DNA of 64,000 nt, taken from positions 5,518,001 to 5,582,000 of the forward strand of contig CP085829.1 of the NCBI GenBank assembly GCA_020809705.1, written 5' to 3'. The notes beneath the pieces are model-generated. The model saw only the letters and a program-made list of their open reading frames with translations. It searched no databases and had not been told where the DNA came from. Shown here one piece after another: positions 11,208-22,301 of the stretch. The stretch comes from Calonectria ilicicola (taxonomy: Eukaryota; Ascomycota; Sordariomycetes; Hypocreales; Nectriaceae). The first letter of the stretch is position 1, and every line of letters starts with the position of its first letter. A program made the translations under genes and the position numbers.

Positions 11208-12458
11208 ATGTCTATCGGCAATACCATCCTAGATAATGTGTTCAGGGCTTTCTTCCCTCACCACAACATGTATGCTGACCAACATGTGGAGTTCGTCGGT
11301 AACTCGACCAGGGAGGTGTACACGACCATATTGGACTGGCTGGATTCGGTCCTTATCCCTCAACGAGAGCACCGAACCATGACCCTTGAGCTCCAAGGGT
11401 GGCTCGAGCTCATTGCGGATGGGCTACGCCAAGTCTTGGCCGGCCCTATCCCATCGACTCTACAAGTAGACTCGGAAGCTCAGGAAGCTAGGAAAGTGGC
11501 TACTAGCGCCTGGATCGAAGTACAGTGCCAGCAGTCATGTTACGAGTTCATGGCGAGATTACTTGACTTGGAATATATCAACCTCGAGGAGCGGTACAGC
11601 ACCAAACGCATCAGTAGACATCAATTCAATGCCTTGCAGCCATATGTCACGCACATCCTGCACCGGATCCGCTATGAAACGGAAGAATACATCCTCTGGA
11701 AACGTTGGGTTGAGAGTGGTGACAAGACCGCGTCGAGAGCGCAGCCGCCGAGCCCCTGGAACTGGGTTATTCAAGATGTGTCCCGCTTTGCTGCGCTGGT
11801 CGTCGGAGACGGTCTACTACTGCCCGAGCCGCTGACGTTTGAGAAGATCATGTACATCCTGGAGCAGACGGAGGCCAGGATGCGCAACGCGACCAGGCCT
11901 GGTTCATTTCCAACAGCCCAGGAACTTGCCAACAAATTGGATGACGAGGATGCTCTCAGGATGTTGGTCCATGATTTTTGGGCCGTGGAGTTGCGATGGA
12001 GCGAGTATCCGGAATATTCCAAATGTCACAGAGACCTGGTACAGTCCATTCGAAACGTTGTCGCACCTCGGTACGCGCAGGTTGCGGTTTCGGCCTCGGG
12101 AATGCCCATCGCTGTGTGGAGGGACAACGAGGTCCGAATCGACATTGGAACTGGCGATAGGAGCTACATGCGCTTCGGGGTTCCCAGCGCCGATGCGGTC
12201 AGCCGAACGGTGCACGAGACGTACGAGGAGCTGGTTGGAGACCTGGATGCGCTCCAGTGGCGCGTTGACATTGCTTGGGTGAGGAACAACGTCGTTATCG
12301 ACTGGGGCGTGCTCGGCAAGTACGAAGAGCACCGTGTTGGGCCCGGCCCTCCGTCATACGACGAGCTGTTTGGCAGACCGCCACCATCATATGACGATAC
12401 TGTCAAGGGCGATAGGCGGCTGAGGCACCGACGGTTGTTTCGGTGGTCAAACTCATAA
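11208..12458 (+). CDS. Hypothetical protein with twin C-terminal PPSY motifs
   Basis: A single-exon frame of 416 aa. The start (CTTCACCATG) has a good fungal context. I do not recognise a domain. The first three quarters look like a soluble, helix-rich, Trp- and Glu-rich protein with no signal peptide or membrane segment. Near the C terminus, GPPSYDELFGRPPPSYDD contains two PPSY sequences 13 residues apart, each followed by acidic residues. PPxY is the classical ligand of WW domains, including those of Rsp5/Nedd4 ubiquitin ligases, so an adaptor or substrate role is possible (inference). The tail after it is strongly basic (GDRRLRHRRLFRW). It sits between a transposon-flanking gene and a 2.7-kb gap, a typical position for lineage-restricted genes. 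Confidence 0.75.
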   Translation: MSIGNTILDNVFRAFFPHHNMYADQHVEFVGNSTREVYTTILDWLDSVLIPQREHRTMTLELQGWLELIADGLRQVLAGPIPSTLQVDSEAQEARKVATSAWIEVQCQQSCYEFMARLLDLEYINLEERYSTKRISRHQFNALQPYVTHILHRIRYETEEYILWKRWVESGDKTASRAQPPSPWNWVIQDVSRFAALVVGDGLLLPEPLTFEKIMYILEQTEARMRNATRPGSFPTAQELANKLDDEDALRMLVHDFWAVELRWSEYPEYSKCHRDLVQSIRNVVAPRYAQVAVSASGMPIAVWRDNEVRIDIGTGDRSYMRFGVPSADAVSRTVHETYEELVGDLDALQWRVDIAWVRNNVVIDWGVLGKYEEHRVGPGPPSYDELFGRPPPSYDDTVKGDRRLRHRRLFRWSNS

Positions 12459-15186
12459 AATTGGCAGCAGCGATTGAATGGATGGACGGAGGGCATTTTA
12501 CTTGAGCATGCCTTCTGCGGGTTTGTGACCCGGTGTGAGATTTTGGCTACGGAGTTTTGTTGGGTTTCTTTATACCTATTTAGAGGTGTATGGTTAGAAA
12601 ATGGCGGCTATCTGTGCTTGTTCACATCACAACTTGAGTTGTTGTTAGGTTATGAGAGCAAGAGTGCCGGTGTTGTATATAAAGAGCACGAATGGATAAA
12701 ATTGATCGACAGCGTTTCATTAAAAAAAAAAAGAAGGTATCATGGACTTGCTCAATGTAGATATTCATCACTTCGGCTGTTGCACCTTTCAACTGACTGA
12801 CTAGGAACTTGACAGATGCAATGTGATGTCAACACGGGACGCTTGTAAAGTGAGGGGTTGACGCGGGGGAGAGGCGAGATTACGCTCGAAATGTGACAGG
12901 CGAGATCTAGACATGCTATCCTCAACCGAGAGGTCAAGACAAGACAGTGGCGTCGGCAATTGTGGTAGACGCGGCGTATTGGGGTCTCTCCCCTGAGACA
13001 GAGCTGTCAAGAACTGAAGCGCGTGAGGCGACAGCGCATTGAGTTGTCGTCAGCCTCAGCCGTCAGATGCATGGGGAACCGCTGCTTGATCTGCGGCCGG
13101 TAGAGCGGGAACCGGGTGGCGGAACGGCCTGGAAGGGATGGAAGGGATGGGGACAGGGAAACAAAGAGCCGTCCGGAGCATGAAGGGACAGGCCAAAAAA
13201 AAAAAAGTAGGGCACACACAGATCAAGAGGCGCAGTAGGTGAAGTGGTGGGGGGTGATTTTGGTGCTAGCTGCAGACGACGGATGTACCTTGCATGGTCC
13301 CCGGGCCGTCACTGGAAAGTCGGGATATGGCCTGGTGCGTGGGATGGATGTGTGGGAATGGTGGGTGAGTTATAGTTCAGGGACCAAGCTGCTGTGGATT
13401 CTGGATTTTATTTATTTATTTATTTTTTCCGAGGCGATGGCAACAGCGACGATGCCAGTCAATCGCAACAAGCAAATTAAAAAAAAAAGTTGGGTTTTTA
13501 CGAGGTAGGTGATGATGATGCCAAGGGGCATGCATGTGAAAGCATGTTTTCTTTTGTAAACATGTTTCCTTTTTTGTTTCATCAATAGCCACGCACACAG
13601 CTGAACCCCGGTCTGACAGCGGTGAGCCGCTTATGCATGCACCATCTCAACAAACGTTTCGTTTCCTTCCTTCTTTTCTTCGTCCTCTCTGACGTGGACT
13701 TGATGTGGCGCCGATTCCCGCCCAACCAAGGGGGCCATGAGAAGTGGCGAGCCAGTGGACGGGTGGGTGGGATGAGCGGGGGAGGGGAAAGCGTGCGTGC
13801 GAACTGGACTTTTTTTTTTCTTTTTTTGTTTTTTTAGAGGAAAAAGTAATTTACAGAAAGTAGACGTGTAGCTTATAGCAAAGTGGTTTGTGCGGCTCTC
13901 CATACGTACCTACTCTTTCTTTCTTGCACTGCTCTTCTTTCTCCCCTCCCTCCCTCCCTCTCTCCTCTCTTTCTTTCAATTTATTAGACTCTTATTGCCC
14001 GTTGACTTTAAATAGAACCCTTCATTTATCTCTTTCATACTGACACACCTTCGGTATTACTCCAAAAAGCTAAAGCTGACTAGCACTACTCAGGTCCAGG
14101 AACAAGCAACTTGCAGGCTCATCCCACCATACTCACGCCCTGAACCTTTGACGCCACCACGCGCTCGGGAGGTCGGGACCCGCTAAGGCGGCCATACCAT
14201 CTTTTTTTTTTCTCTCTCTCTCCTGCACTGACCCCCTTTTAGCACCTGTTGGTTCACTTAGCTGGCGACTCACAGGGCGCCAGGATGTGCCGGACCTGTG
14301 GAACCATGCCTAAAACGGGCCCTGCCAGGGTCCCGGCCAGGTCCCAGCTTGGTCCCAGCTTGGCTCCAACTTGGTCTCTTTTGGTGCCCTCAGTGCCCGC
14401 TCCCAGCGGTTCCCAGCCCACCGCGCCGCTAGAATGGGTACGTAACCGGCCGTCCCGCCCACCAGCCTCCTGTCCCTAAGACCCCAAAGCGCCCCCTCTT
14501 CCTCTTCCAGCGGCAATGTAGTAGCAGGCTCCACCCACCTTTTTTGCTTCCCATCCCAAAAGAACTGCATCGTCTTCGTCTCGTCTCATCTCGTCTCGAC
14601 TTCCCCAGACGGTCCGACAAAGCTCGATAAAGCACAAGCCATTGCGCTGCACTGTTTCTCTCTTGCGCGCCTTTGCCATTGTCCGCGCTATCCTCCTCTA
14701 ATTATCCCGCCTTCAATCCAATCCGCCAACCAATCTTGTGCGCTCGCACTTGTCGAATCCTCGGCGTCTTTCACACGACTCAGTCAAATCTCCATCGCCA
14801 GATTCAAACGAGCACACCACGCCACGCCCAGATCCTTGCAACCACCACACCCCCTGGCTCGACTTGACCACCTTCGGTCCACGACCCTGAACCGAGAAAC
14901 CAAATCAAATCTCTCCTTTCCAAAGGCCTCGTCACTCTATTTTCTGCGGGGGCTACGAGAAGTCATTCTCTCCTTCGACATCTACACAACCTCGACCGTC
15001 GCCGACTTGCTGTGTGCGCTGTTCTGTTCTGCTGGAGGCCCGTCCTAGTTGGTTGTTCCTTGCCTGGTCATCTCCTACGCCGCACTCCCCTTTTTTTTTA
15101 CTCCGCTCCCGGTTACCACCAGCGCGTTTCTCTTGAGCCCAACTCTTGATTCAGTTCAATTCGGTTGGTTCGCTCTCATCAACACC
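12459..15186. other. Long intergenic region and 5' leader of the next gene
   Basis: About 2.7 kb without a convincing gene. It holds many homopolymer runs (poly-A and poly-T at 12720, 13196, 13430, 13480, 13810, 14205) and a pyrimidine-rich stretch at 13915-13980. There is a short tandem repeat of GGTCCCAGCTT with decayed neighbours at 14341-14375. The CT-rich sequence from about 14580 to 15186 resembles a fungal promoter and long 5' leader. Apparent frames here are not bounded by coding signals. Confidence 0.55.
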
Positions 15187-15825
15187 ATGCCGACACTCGC
15201 TAGCACCGGCACCGCAGCTCGACGCTTCGAGCTGCCTGCGCTCAACCTCAACTTCGGCAGCATTACCGACGGCACGAACATCCCTCCACCCCCGGATTCT
15301 CCGGTCCAGAAAGTTCCCACTCCTCCCCAGACGCCTCCCCCAGCAACCGAAAAGAAGGAACCCGTCAAGGAGCTGGACTCTACTTCTCCCAATGGTAATC
15401 ACGCAGGAACAAAGCGCCCCGCGGATGATGCCGTCCCCCTAAGCCCGGCCGCCTCCAGCCGCCAAGGCAGCATCCGCCGTCTATTCTCCAGAAGCACATT
15501 GAATAACAGTTTCCTAGACGGTCAATCAGTGAACGGAAATCTCACCGTCGCCAGCAGTGTTCGACCCACCAGCCAGAGCGGCTCCAGCTATTTCGATGAG
15601 CGCAAGTCCAAGAGAAGCAGCGGTTGGTTTCGACGGATAACCGGAGGAGACTCTACCCCCAAGCGTTCCAGTATCCTCTATGAGACTACCAACGCTCCAG
15701 CAGCTCCTCCCACTCCCACCTTTAAGAAGCCCGCCGGCCCACCTCCTCCCATGATTCCCGAATTGACCGCCCTTGAAAAGGACGAGGGAAGTTTGGGTGA
15801 CGATCTCTTCAAAAACATCAAATAA
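15187..15825 (+). CDS. Conserved Pro/Ser-rich protein (cell-wall proline-rich-like)
   Basis: A 212-aa single-exon protein. I start it at the ATG in CATCAACACCATG, because the frame upstream has no other ATG and is CT-rich leader. No signal peptide or membrane segment. The order is a low-complexity Pro stretch (residues about 37-58), a Ser-rich middle with RQGSIRRLFSR (a basic kinase-type site), a KRSSGWFRRITGGD block, KRSSILYE, then a PAGPPPPMIPEL block and the acidic end EGSLGDDLFKNIK. Filamentous ascomycetes have relatives with the same C-terminal pattern, often named cell wall proline-rich protein. The absence of a secretion signal argues for a cytosolic, probably disordered and phosphorylated protein. 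Function unknown. Confidence 0.8.
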   Translation: MPTLASTGTAARRFELPALNLNFGSITDGTNIPPPPDSPVQKVPTPPQTPPPATEKKEPVKELDSTSPNGNHAGTKRPADDAVPLSPAASSRQGSIRRLFSRSTLNNSFLDGQSVNGNLTVASSVRPTSQSGSSYFDERKSKRSSGWFRRITGGDSTPKRSSILYETTNAPAAPPTPTFKKPAGPPPPMIPELTALEKDEGSLGDDLFKNIK

Positions 15826-18508
15826 TCCATTCATTCATTCATTCATACCACCCAGTGCAGATGTTCACGACAATCTGAAGCAACGCAGCACCAAATTATT
15901 GCTAATTTCACGCCCTCATTTTTTATTTGTTATTTCCCTTTACAACCCGACAACCCTCCCATCACCTTTCCACCCCCATTTTACCCTGATTTGTTTTTGT
16001 TTTTGGACGAGCAACGACGCATCCGAGCCGACCAATGTTTAGGAAATTATCACCCTATTACCCCTTTGGTTTCATCATTATTATTATGTATATGAGCATC
16101 ACCTTGAGCTGGGGTTGAGTTCACGTTTTGAGGATGAGATACTTGATGAGAGAGGAGCCTACGGAGGAGGAGAAGAGGAGGACAATCAGAGCGTGAGGAT
16201 GCTCATCGAGATACCCAGCTCGTTTTGCGAGCTCAATTATCTGGCATGCGACTTATGGAATGTTTCTGTTTTTTTTCTTTCCGCTTGTTTTAAGCCTGGA
16301 GCATTTCTCATTCCCCCATTGCCGTTGAAGATGAATTCATTCACGCATCTTTGCCATCTATATCAGCAACACTATCACACCATCACCACCATTCATCAAT
16401 CTCTATGCGGAGGAGAGATTTCAAGGCAATGTTATGAAGATTTAGTTTGGAATATCACCGTGGCCGCTTCATTCAGCTGGGAGAAATGCATTTGCGCTGC
16501 CTATGTGTATATCTCTGTCGGAAAAAAAGCCGTGCAGATGGGGTGGCCACCCTGGGACAACGGATGGGACTTTTCTCTGGGGCATAGCTTCCTTGGAAGG
16601 ATAGTTAATTATTATTACGGAATAAAGCAAGATCCTGGGCTTGCGCACCATTACTGCATTGCACATATGACCTCTGTTGTTTCATCTTACATGGCTTGTT
16701 TCGTTCTAAACTAGTACCACAAGAAAAGTACCAGTGTAAATATGCAGTTTGGCCATTGATCTGGTTGATGATTTGACTTTGCGGCATTGGGTCGCTTGGT
16801 AACTTGGGCTAATGGTACAAATGCGACTTGTCATGTCAAGGAATGTTTGAGCAAGTGGTCGAGTCAGGGTGCTCAGGTGCGACAGTTTAACCTTGGCACC
16901 CGATGCCGGGGTTGGACGACGAGTTGGCAATTATATTCAAGATGAGTCGCACAAATTTCCATCATGGCTCGCATTATAACGCTACACTGCGATGTGATGT
17001 TGCATACTTTGGTTGCTAGCTTGACTCATAGAAGTCATAGAAGGGAACTCTCGTCACTTGCTGTCATGATATCTTTCTTTGATCTTATCGAAAGACTTGC
17101 ATGAAATTTCGAGCCGACTGACATTTTGATACCCTGAAATCCGTCTTAGTCCGGTATCACTTACTTGAACGTATCCATATGCTACAATAGGTAGTTTGAC
17201 ATGGTTCAAGCTAAGGCGGCTCCTACGAGTGTGGAGCCTACCTAGTAGTAGCGAGTTTCAGCTTGACCACACATCCATGCTCCCGAGCGGCGACGTTGTA
17301 CAGCACAACTTTTGAAACAATACCCTGACTAAGGGATAAATGAATAAATATTATATGAACGAATAAATGTATTTGAGTGCAAAATGTTCTTGTTTGCAGC
17401 AGCTTGGTTCCCTTGTTGTCGCGCTGATATTTTGGAGCAGTTTGAGTTCTGCAACATCCAAGGAGGGAAGAAAGTCACAGGGGGGCACATACGATCTTTC
17501 AAGGAAGGGGGGGTGCACTGAACCAAATCCAAACTCTCGATTCCTGATAGGCTGAGGCGAGGAGCACTTGCTTAAAAGGGCATGTTACATAGAGATGGCT
17601 CTCAACCCACCTCGTGGATCACGGCGTGGGACACGGGAGCTTGCACGCACATACATATATGGTGTGCAGGTGGCACCAACCACCATGTAGTTTGTGCTTC
17701 TCGCTACGCTCCTCGTTCCGCATGCGACTCTAGAAAACGTGTGTATAATTTTAGCGCAAACCAGCCATGCTTTGACAAGCCAGGCCGGTGGGGTCATGGT
17801 TAATTTTAAGCCTGGACGGTGCGACGTTTACGTTGAGCGGATCAAGTGCAGGGAGGGCCATTTGACAGATAACAAACTGCTATCGGACAGGGTGGTGGTG
17901 CTCGCCAAGTCGCATTGGACACTGTGCGTGTGCCGAGGGCGGTTGTCTTTGTCATCCGTCCCATTTCGTCCATCGTCATCATGATGATGATGCTCTGCGT
18001 GCGCTAGAAGAGGGAATGATGACTGATGAACGAATACGTACATGTATACATGTACATGTACATGGGGGAAGGCTCCAATTGGCCAATCCGGAACTGGCTT
18101 CCCGCCCAATGTCTTGTCTCCAAAGTGTCACTCCTGCCGGACCCCGTAAGCGAACAAGCTCGCGGTACATGTGTATACATACATACATATGCGATATGTC
18201 ATTGTCCTGGTTGTACATATAAAATCCATCTGCACGTCGCAGCGAATCGAGGCCATGCACCCATCGGTTACGAGACTCAATTACCGAGGCAATTCCGATC
18301 ATTGGGTCTCACTGCAGCTTCATTGAATTCATGACTACATGTGCATCATGCAGGCCCTGCTCCTTTGGCGCCTCATGGCTTGCATGACTAACGGAAAGCG
18401 TGCTTGGGCATGTCTTTAGTGAGCAGCATGGCTTGGCTAACATGTGACGGCGGTCATGTGTAGTATAATTGCTTCTTCCTGCTGCAACACAAACTAGCCC
18501 GCATCAAA
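15826..18508. other. Intergenic, 2.7 kb, between convergent genes
   Basis: Begins with (ATTC)n around 15829-15846 just after the stop, then probable 3' UTR. An open frame at 16115-16714 has no ATG at its start, no domain and irregular composition, so I do not call it. An 18-bp palindrome lies at 18038-18055 within a run of TACATG units. No RNA gene recognised. Confidence 0.55.
18038..18055. repeat. 18-bp perfect palindrome in a TACATG run
   Basis: GTACATGTATACATGTAC is self-complementary, followed by further TACATG units to 18064. A related TACATGTGTATACATACATACATA stretch lies near 18165-18190. These are simple alternating sequences that could extrude as hairpins. No function assigned. Confidence 0.7.
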
Positions 18509-19548
18509 TCAGACGTCGAGGCCATCAGTCTTGAGTCTATTGTACAATGTCTCCTCCGCAGCCACGTAACCCGGCACCTTGGCCTCAGCACCAGTGGGTG
18601 GTGTTGCGCCAAACATGGGGATGACTCTCCTCTGGCCCTTGGTGAGCTCCAGGATGGTTCCGTCACCGTACTCTTCGTTGACGACTAGCTCCCACATGCC
18701 CTGGGCCACTTCTTCTGGGTCCATGAGAATCGTGTTCTCGTCTAGCATCGCCGCCTTGGTGGGGTCATCACGCCAGAGGGGGGTCTAAGTCAATCATTAA
18801 TATATGACGAAGGCTTTTTTTTTAATCACGAAGATCAACTCACCCTCACGCCGCCAGGGGCTGCGCATCCAACTCGGATGCCTAGCTCGTCGCGCAGACC
18901 TCCTAATGATCGCACAAAGCCGTGGAGACCGTGCTTGCTCGCAAAGTAGAGCGGCGTGTTGATGCCGGCCGTGAAACCTGCGATGCTACCGACGTGCACT
19001 AGGCATCCCTTCTGCTTGTTCTTAGTCCAGTGGCTAATGGCCAGCTGGCTGAGACGAATGGGAGAAATGAGATTGACGTCGAAGATGGCATAGTGGCCAG
19101 GGTCTCCATCTGCAGGGTCGACTGAGACAGAGTTGGGGTTTGTCTCAGTCTTGGGAGCCTCCCAGAACGATGTCCATTTGGGCTCGAAGAGACCGGCGCC
19201 GGGGACAACGAGGTCGACAGAAGGCAGCTTGCTCAGTGCCGTATTCCACATCTCTGTCAACTGGGGCCACGAGGCAACATTGGTCTTGTGGAAGAAGGCA
19301 CCTGGCTTGCCAGCGGCATTTGGGAACGGGCTCTCCTTGAGCAACTCCTCAGCTTCTGGCTGGAGCTTGAGGTCTGCAATCAGAACCGAGCAGCCCTTGG
19401 AGAGCAGAAGGCGAACAAACTCGAGGTTTATACCTGACAAGTTGTGGTTAGGTCAGCCGATACTATGGGATGTAGTGGATGTGAATTTTTTTTTACCAGA
19501 TCCTCCTCCAGTAACGATTGCTCCCTTTCCTTCAACTGAGAATGCCAT
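18509..19548 (-). CDS. Short-chain dehydrogenase/reductase (15-hydroxyprostaglandin dehydrogenase-like)
   Basis: Three exons on the minus strand, 19497-19548, 18844-19433 and 18509-18784 (introns of 63 and 59 bp), 305 aa. The first exon supplies the Rossmann loop TGGGSGI (residues 13-19), split across intron 1. D38 at the end of beta-2 points to NAD(H) rather than NADP(H). The catalytic Ser (S167 in HVGSIAG) and YxxxK pair (Y180, K184 in YFASK) are present. The usual NNAG motif is VPGAG here (residues 94-98), a modest departure. No targeting signal or transmembrane helix. The substrate cannot be predicted. Length suits a classical SDR with a C-terminal extension of about 40 residues. Confidence 0.9.
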
Positions 19549-19916
19549 TTTTGCTAAGCTAGAACAACTTGCGATTATGGAAACTTTGGAACAAAGTAAA
19601 GCCTTCGCTCAGTGTATATAGAAGTATACAAATTCCGAGGCGCGGCTGCGGTTATCGTCTTCCGACTTCTCGGCTTCTTGATAGGGCTAGTGTTTAGGAT
19701 ATCATTATGAAAGAACAAGGTGGCAGGGTGAGGAGTTAAGGTGATGGAATTGGGGTTTTTGCGGGGTAAGTTGTCGCAGTTAATTAATACATGGCAAAGG
19801 AGCGGCACATTATTCCGAATGCAGGATAAATTTAAGACAACAACAAGCTCTGCCTCATGTCCCGCAACCGAACTAGTTGGCGCTCTTTGATTGAGTGCTA
19901 TGCTCGCCAAGCGAGT
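19549..19916. other. Intergenic, promoter of the SDR
   Basis: 368 bp between the SDR start and the 3' end of the anion transporter gene, both on the minus strand. No gene; holds the SDR promoter and the transporter 3' region. Confidence 0.6.
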
Positions 19917-21779
19917 TCAGCCCCTCCTGCCCTTCTCCTCGTCCTCAGATCCTTGCTCCTCCTGTATCCGAGCTGCTGTGTCCTCGGGCTTTCCCTCCCG
20001 GCAAGCCCACCCATCCACTAGCTTTAGCGTCTCGCGGCTCCACACCTTGTTCATGAGGGATAACCGCACGGGGACCAAGGCAATAATGATTAGGGGAAAC
20101 GCGGGGGCGGCTACAGTGAGTGTAACGCCAAATACGATGCCCGTGAGAATGATTTGAGAAACGGTGTACATGTGTATGCCCGACCAGGTGACTCCTGGAG
20201 GGAGCTCGGGGAGCTCTGACGGTGGTGTGAGCATGTTTGCTATTCTGTAAAGAATGGGGTTGACACATAGAGACTGGTAGCCCATGAACATGAAGAGTCC
20301 CGCAAGCACAGATGTCTGGGTGTAGCCAAGCAGCTTTTGCAGTGGCGGCGATACGAAGACGAGAATGAGCGCGGCTTGGATAAAGTGTGAGTATCGCTGC
20401 TCATAGGTTCTGGCAACGGGCCGAGGCGCTTCTCTCTCTTCATCTTCACCGGCTGGCTCAGGGCTCTCCAAAACGTAGTGCATCAGTGACTCCGAGTGGA
20501 GCGGCGCCTGGGGGAGGAGTCCATTTGCAGGAGGGATCCCAAGGATGCCGCAGATGATGGTTGTGGTTCCTAGGAGGATAATGTCCCATGCGTACCCGCC
20601 GGGCTTTTTTGTACCGTACCGCTTGCCCGTACAGATGATGCTGCTTATTTCATGATCAAAATAGAACAAAACTGTGACAATGGCGCCGGGGATCATCGAC
20701 AGGAATACCCACTCGATGGGAATCTCCCAGAACCGAACAAAAAATGTCGAGCGGTCGGGGTTTGTCGGTCTGAAGGATTTCTGAACCTGCAGTCGCTCAT
20801 GGTCGAGTGATTTGAGCTCTCCAATGTACGGAATCCCAATCCAAATGATGATTGAGATGGCGGCGGCATATTCTGTCAGCCCGAGCCGGATGTATCGATG
20901 AAAGAGAGGTTTCCAAGAATTGGCCGTAGACAAGAGAATGGCGAATAGGCATGTCCCGAATGCTCCAATTATGGCATATAAAAAAGCCGCGAGAGACACC
21001 CTGTTATATGTTCGCTTGAGTTCCATGGCCGCCTTGTGAAAGTAAATGACACTATTTAGCAGGGAGAAGATGTCGGCGCTAAAGTGGGTTACGTATTGCA
21101 TGGTCCAATCGTGCGCGTTGAAGATGGCCAGGAGGTAATGCATCCATCCGGCATGAATGAGTGACCATGCCATTACTGGCAGAAACTCAACCTGAGAATG
21201 CATAAGATAAAGCTTTGCAGATGTTTGGAATTGTGATTTACCTTGAAGTTCTTCTCACACAGTTCATATACATTCTCAGCGAGAACGGAAAACGGCCCAG
21301 TGACTCCAAGAATGGTTAGAGGTTGCCCGGAGAATCTATCAATTGTCAATTGTTTTGCTTACGGCTGGCCTGCAGGTGGTGTCGGTCACTTACACCGAGA
21401 ATATAAGACCGCATAGACCCGTGCTAAAGACTATCTCAATGGTGCCCCATGACTTGCCGGTCAAGGTATACAAATCACTCGCAAATGTGATGCCTGGCAG
21501 GATATTGGTGAAAAAAATATACACAGCACTTGCGATGACCTGTTGGTTAAAGACTTGCCAGTCAGAGACCCACCGGCTCTTCAGATTGACAATGTCTTCC
21601 TTGAGGAGTCGAAAGGGACGCAGCTTTCCGCCAATTCCAAAATATTTGGATTGGCGCTTTGGACTGCGGGGAGGGGTCTCTTCTCCATGAGAGGGTTGAG
21701 TGGAACCTAGTTGGATATTTGCTGATGAGATTTCGTTTGGGAGGCCATGAGCCTTGTTAGATAGCGAATTCTCCGCCAT
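19917..21779 (-). CDS. BOR1: BOR1-type anion (borate/bicarbonate) transporter, SLC4 family
   Basis: Three exons on the minus strand, 21394-21779, 21242-21335 and 19917-21191 (introns 58 and 50 bp), 584 aa, matching yeast Bor1 in size. The N-terminal 70 residues are cytosolic. From residue about 78 the SLC4 core begins: FNQQVIASAVYIFFTNILPG, then DLYTLTGKSWGTIE, then SGQPLTILGVTGPF, which is the family signature spanning introns 1 and 2. About ten more hydrophobic helices follow, with GRxxRRG-type basic/acidic tail (QEEQGSEDEEKGRRG). Yeast Bor1 exports borate at the plasma membrane; fungal relatives are named bicarbonate or boron transporters, and substrate choice here is inference. It is transcribed divergently from MTG1 across a 522-bp region with a strong CRE palindrome. 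Confidence 0.92.
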
Positions 21780-22301
21780 TGCAAAGAGTCGATGAGACCT
21801 TGTTTAGCTTGTAGAGCTTGCACAACTGAGGAAACCGCCATCAATCAAAAGGAGGCGCCATGCTGAACTTTTCAACCCTTTGGGGCTGAGAGTTTGAGAG
21901 CTTGGCCAAGAACTTTGCATCTTGGCTATTGTCTTGGCATACAAAATCTTCGCTCTCATTGCTTGTCATGACACCTAGTTTGCGGCAGGGCTCTTAAAGG
22001 ACCAGTGGGCGAATAATCCTCGTGGTTGATTCTGCACTATCCATTGGCCCAATAGGTTCCTTGCTGCATGACGTCATGCAGCTTTATCCGTCGCTTATCA
22101 ACACGTGCCTTCGTGGGGCAAGGCTGAGAGGGCCTCAGAAGCTCTAACAAGGCTGGCAATTTTTCAGCCATTCATGCATTTTTTTTTTCTTTTCAAAGCC
22201 CAATTCGAAGCGCATCACAAGGCCGCCTCGTTAGATTTCACAGTTAGTGCGGTTTAGAAGCCCTCATACAAAGAAGGCGACCTCTGTGGTTTTGCTAGAT
22301 A
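21780..22301. promoter_or_regulatory. Divergent promoter of BOR1-like and MTG1 genes
   Basis: 522 bp between two divergent starts. It holds a 20-bp CRE palindrome (22063-22082), an inverted CCAAT box within CCATTGGCCCAAT (about 22041-22053), a CACGTG E-box near 22103 and a T-run near 22178. No gene in it. Confidence 0.65.
22063..22082. promoter_or_regulatory. 20-bp perfect palindrome centred on TGACGTCA (CRE/ATF site)
   Basis: GCTGCATGACGTCATGCAGC is fully self-complementary and contains the bZIP (ATF/CREB) consensus TGACGTCA with six matched bases on each side. It lies 220 bp upstream of MTG1 and 284 bp upstream of the transporter gene. Confidence 0.75.

Noticed and set aside
16115..16714. 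199-residue open frame downstream of the Pro/Ser-rich gene
   Set aside because: Starts without ATG, no recognisable motif, lies in probable 3' UTR and downstream spacer.
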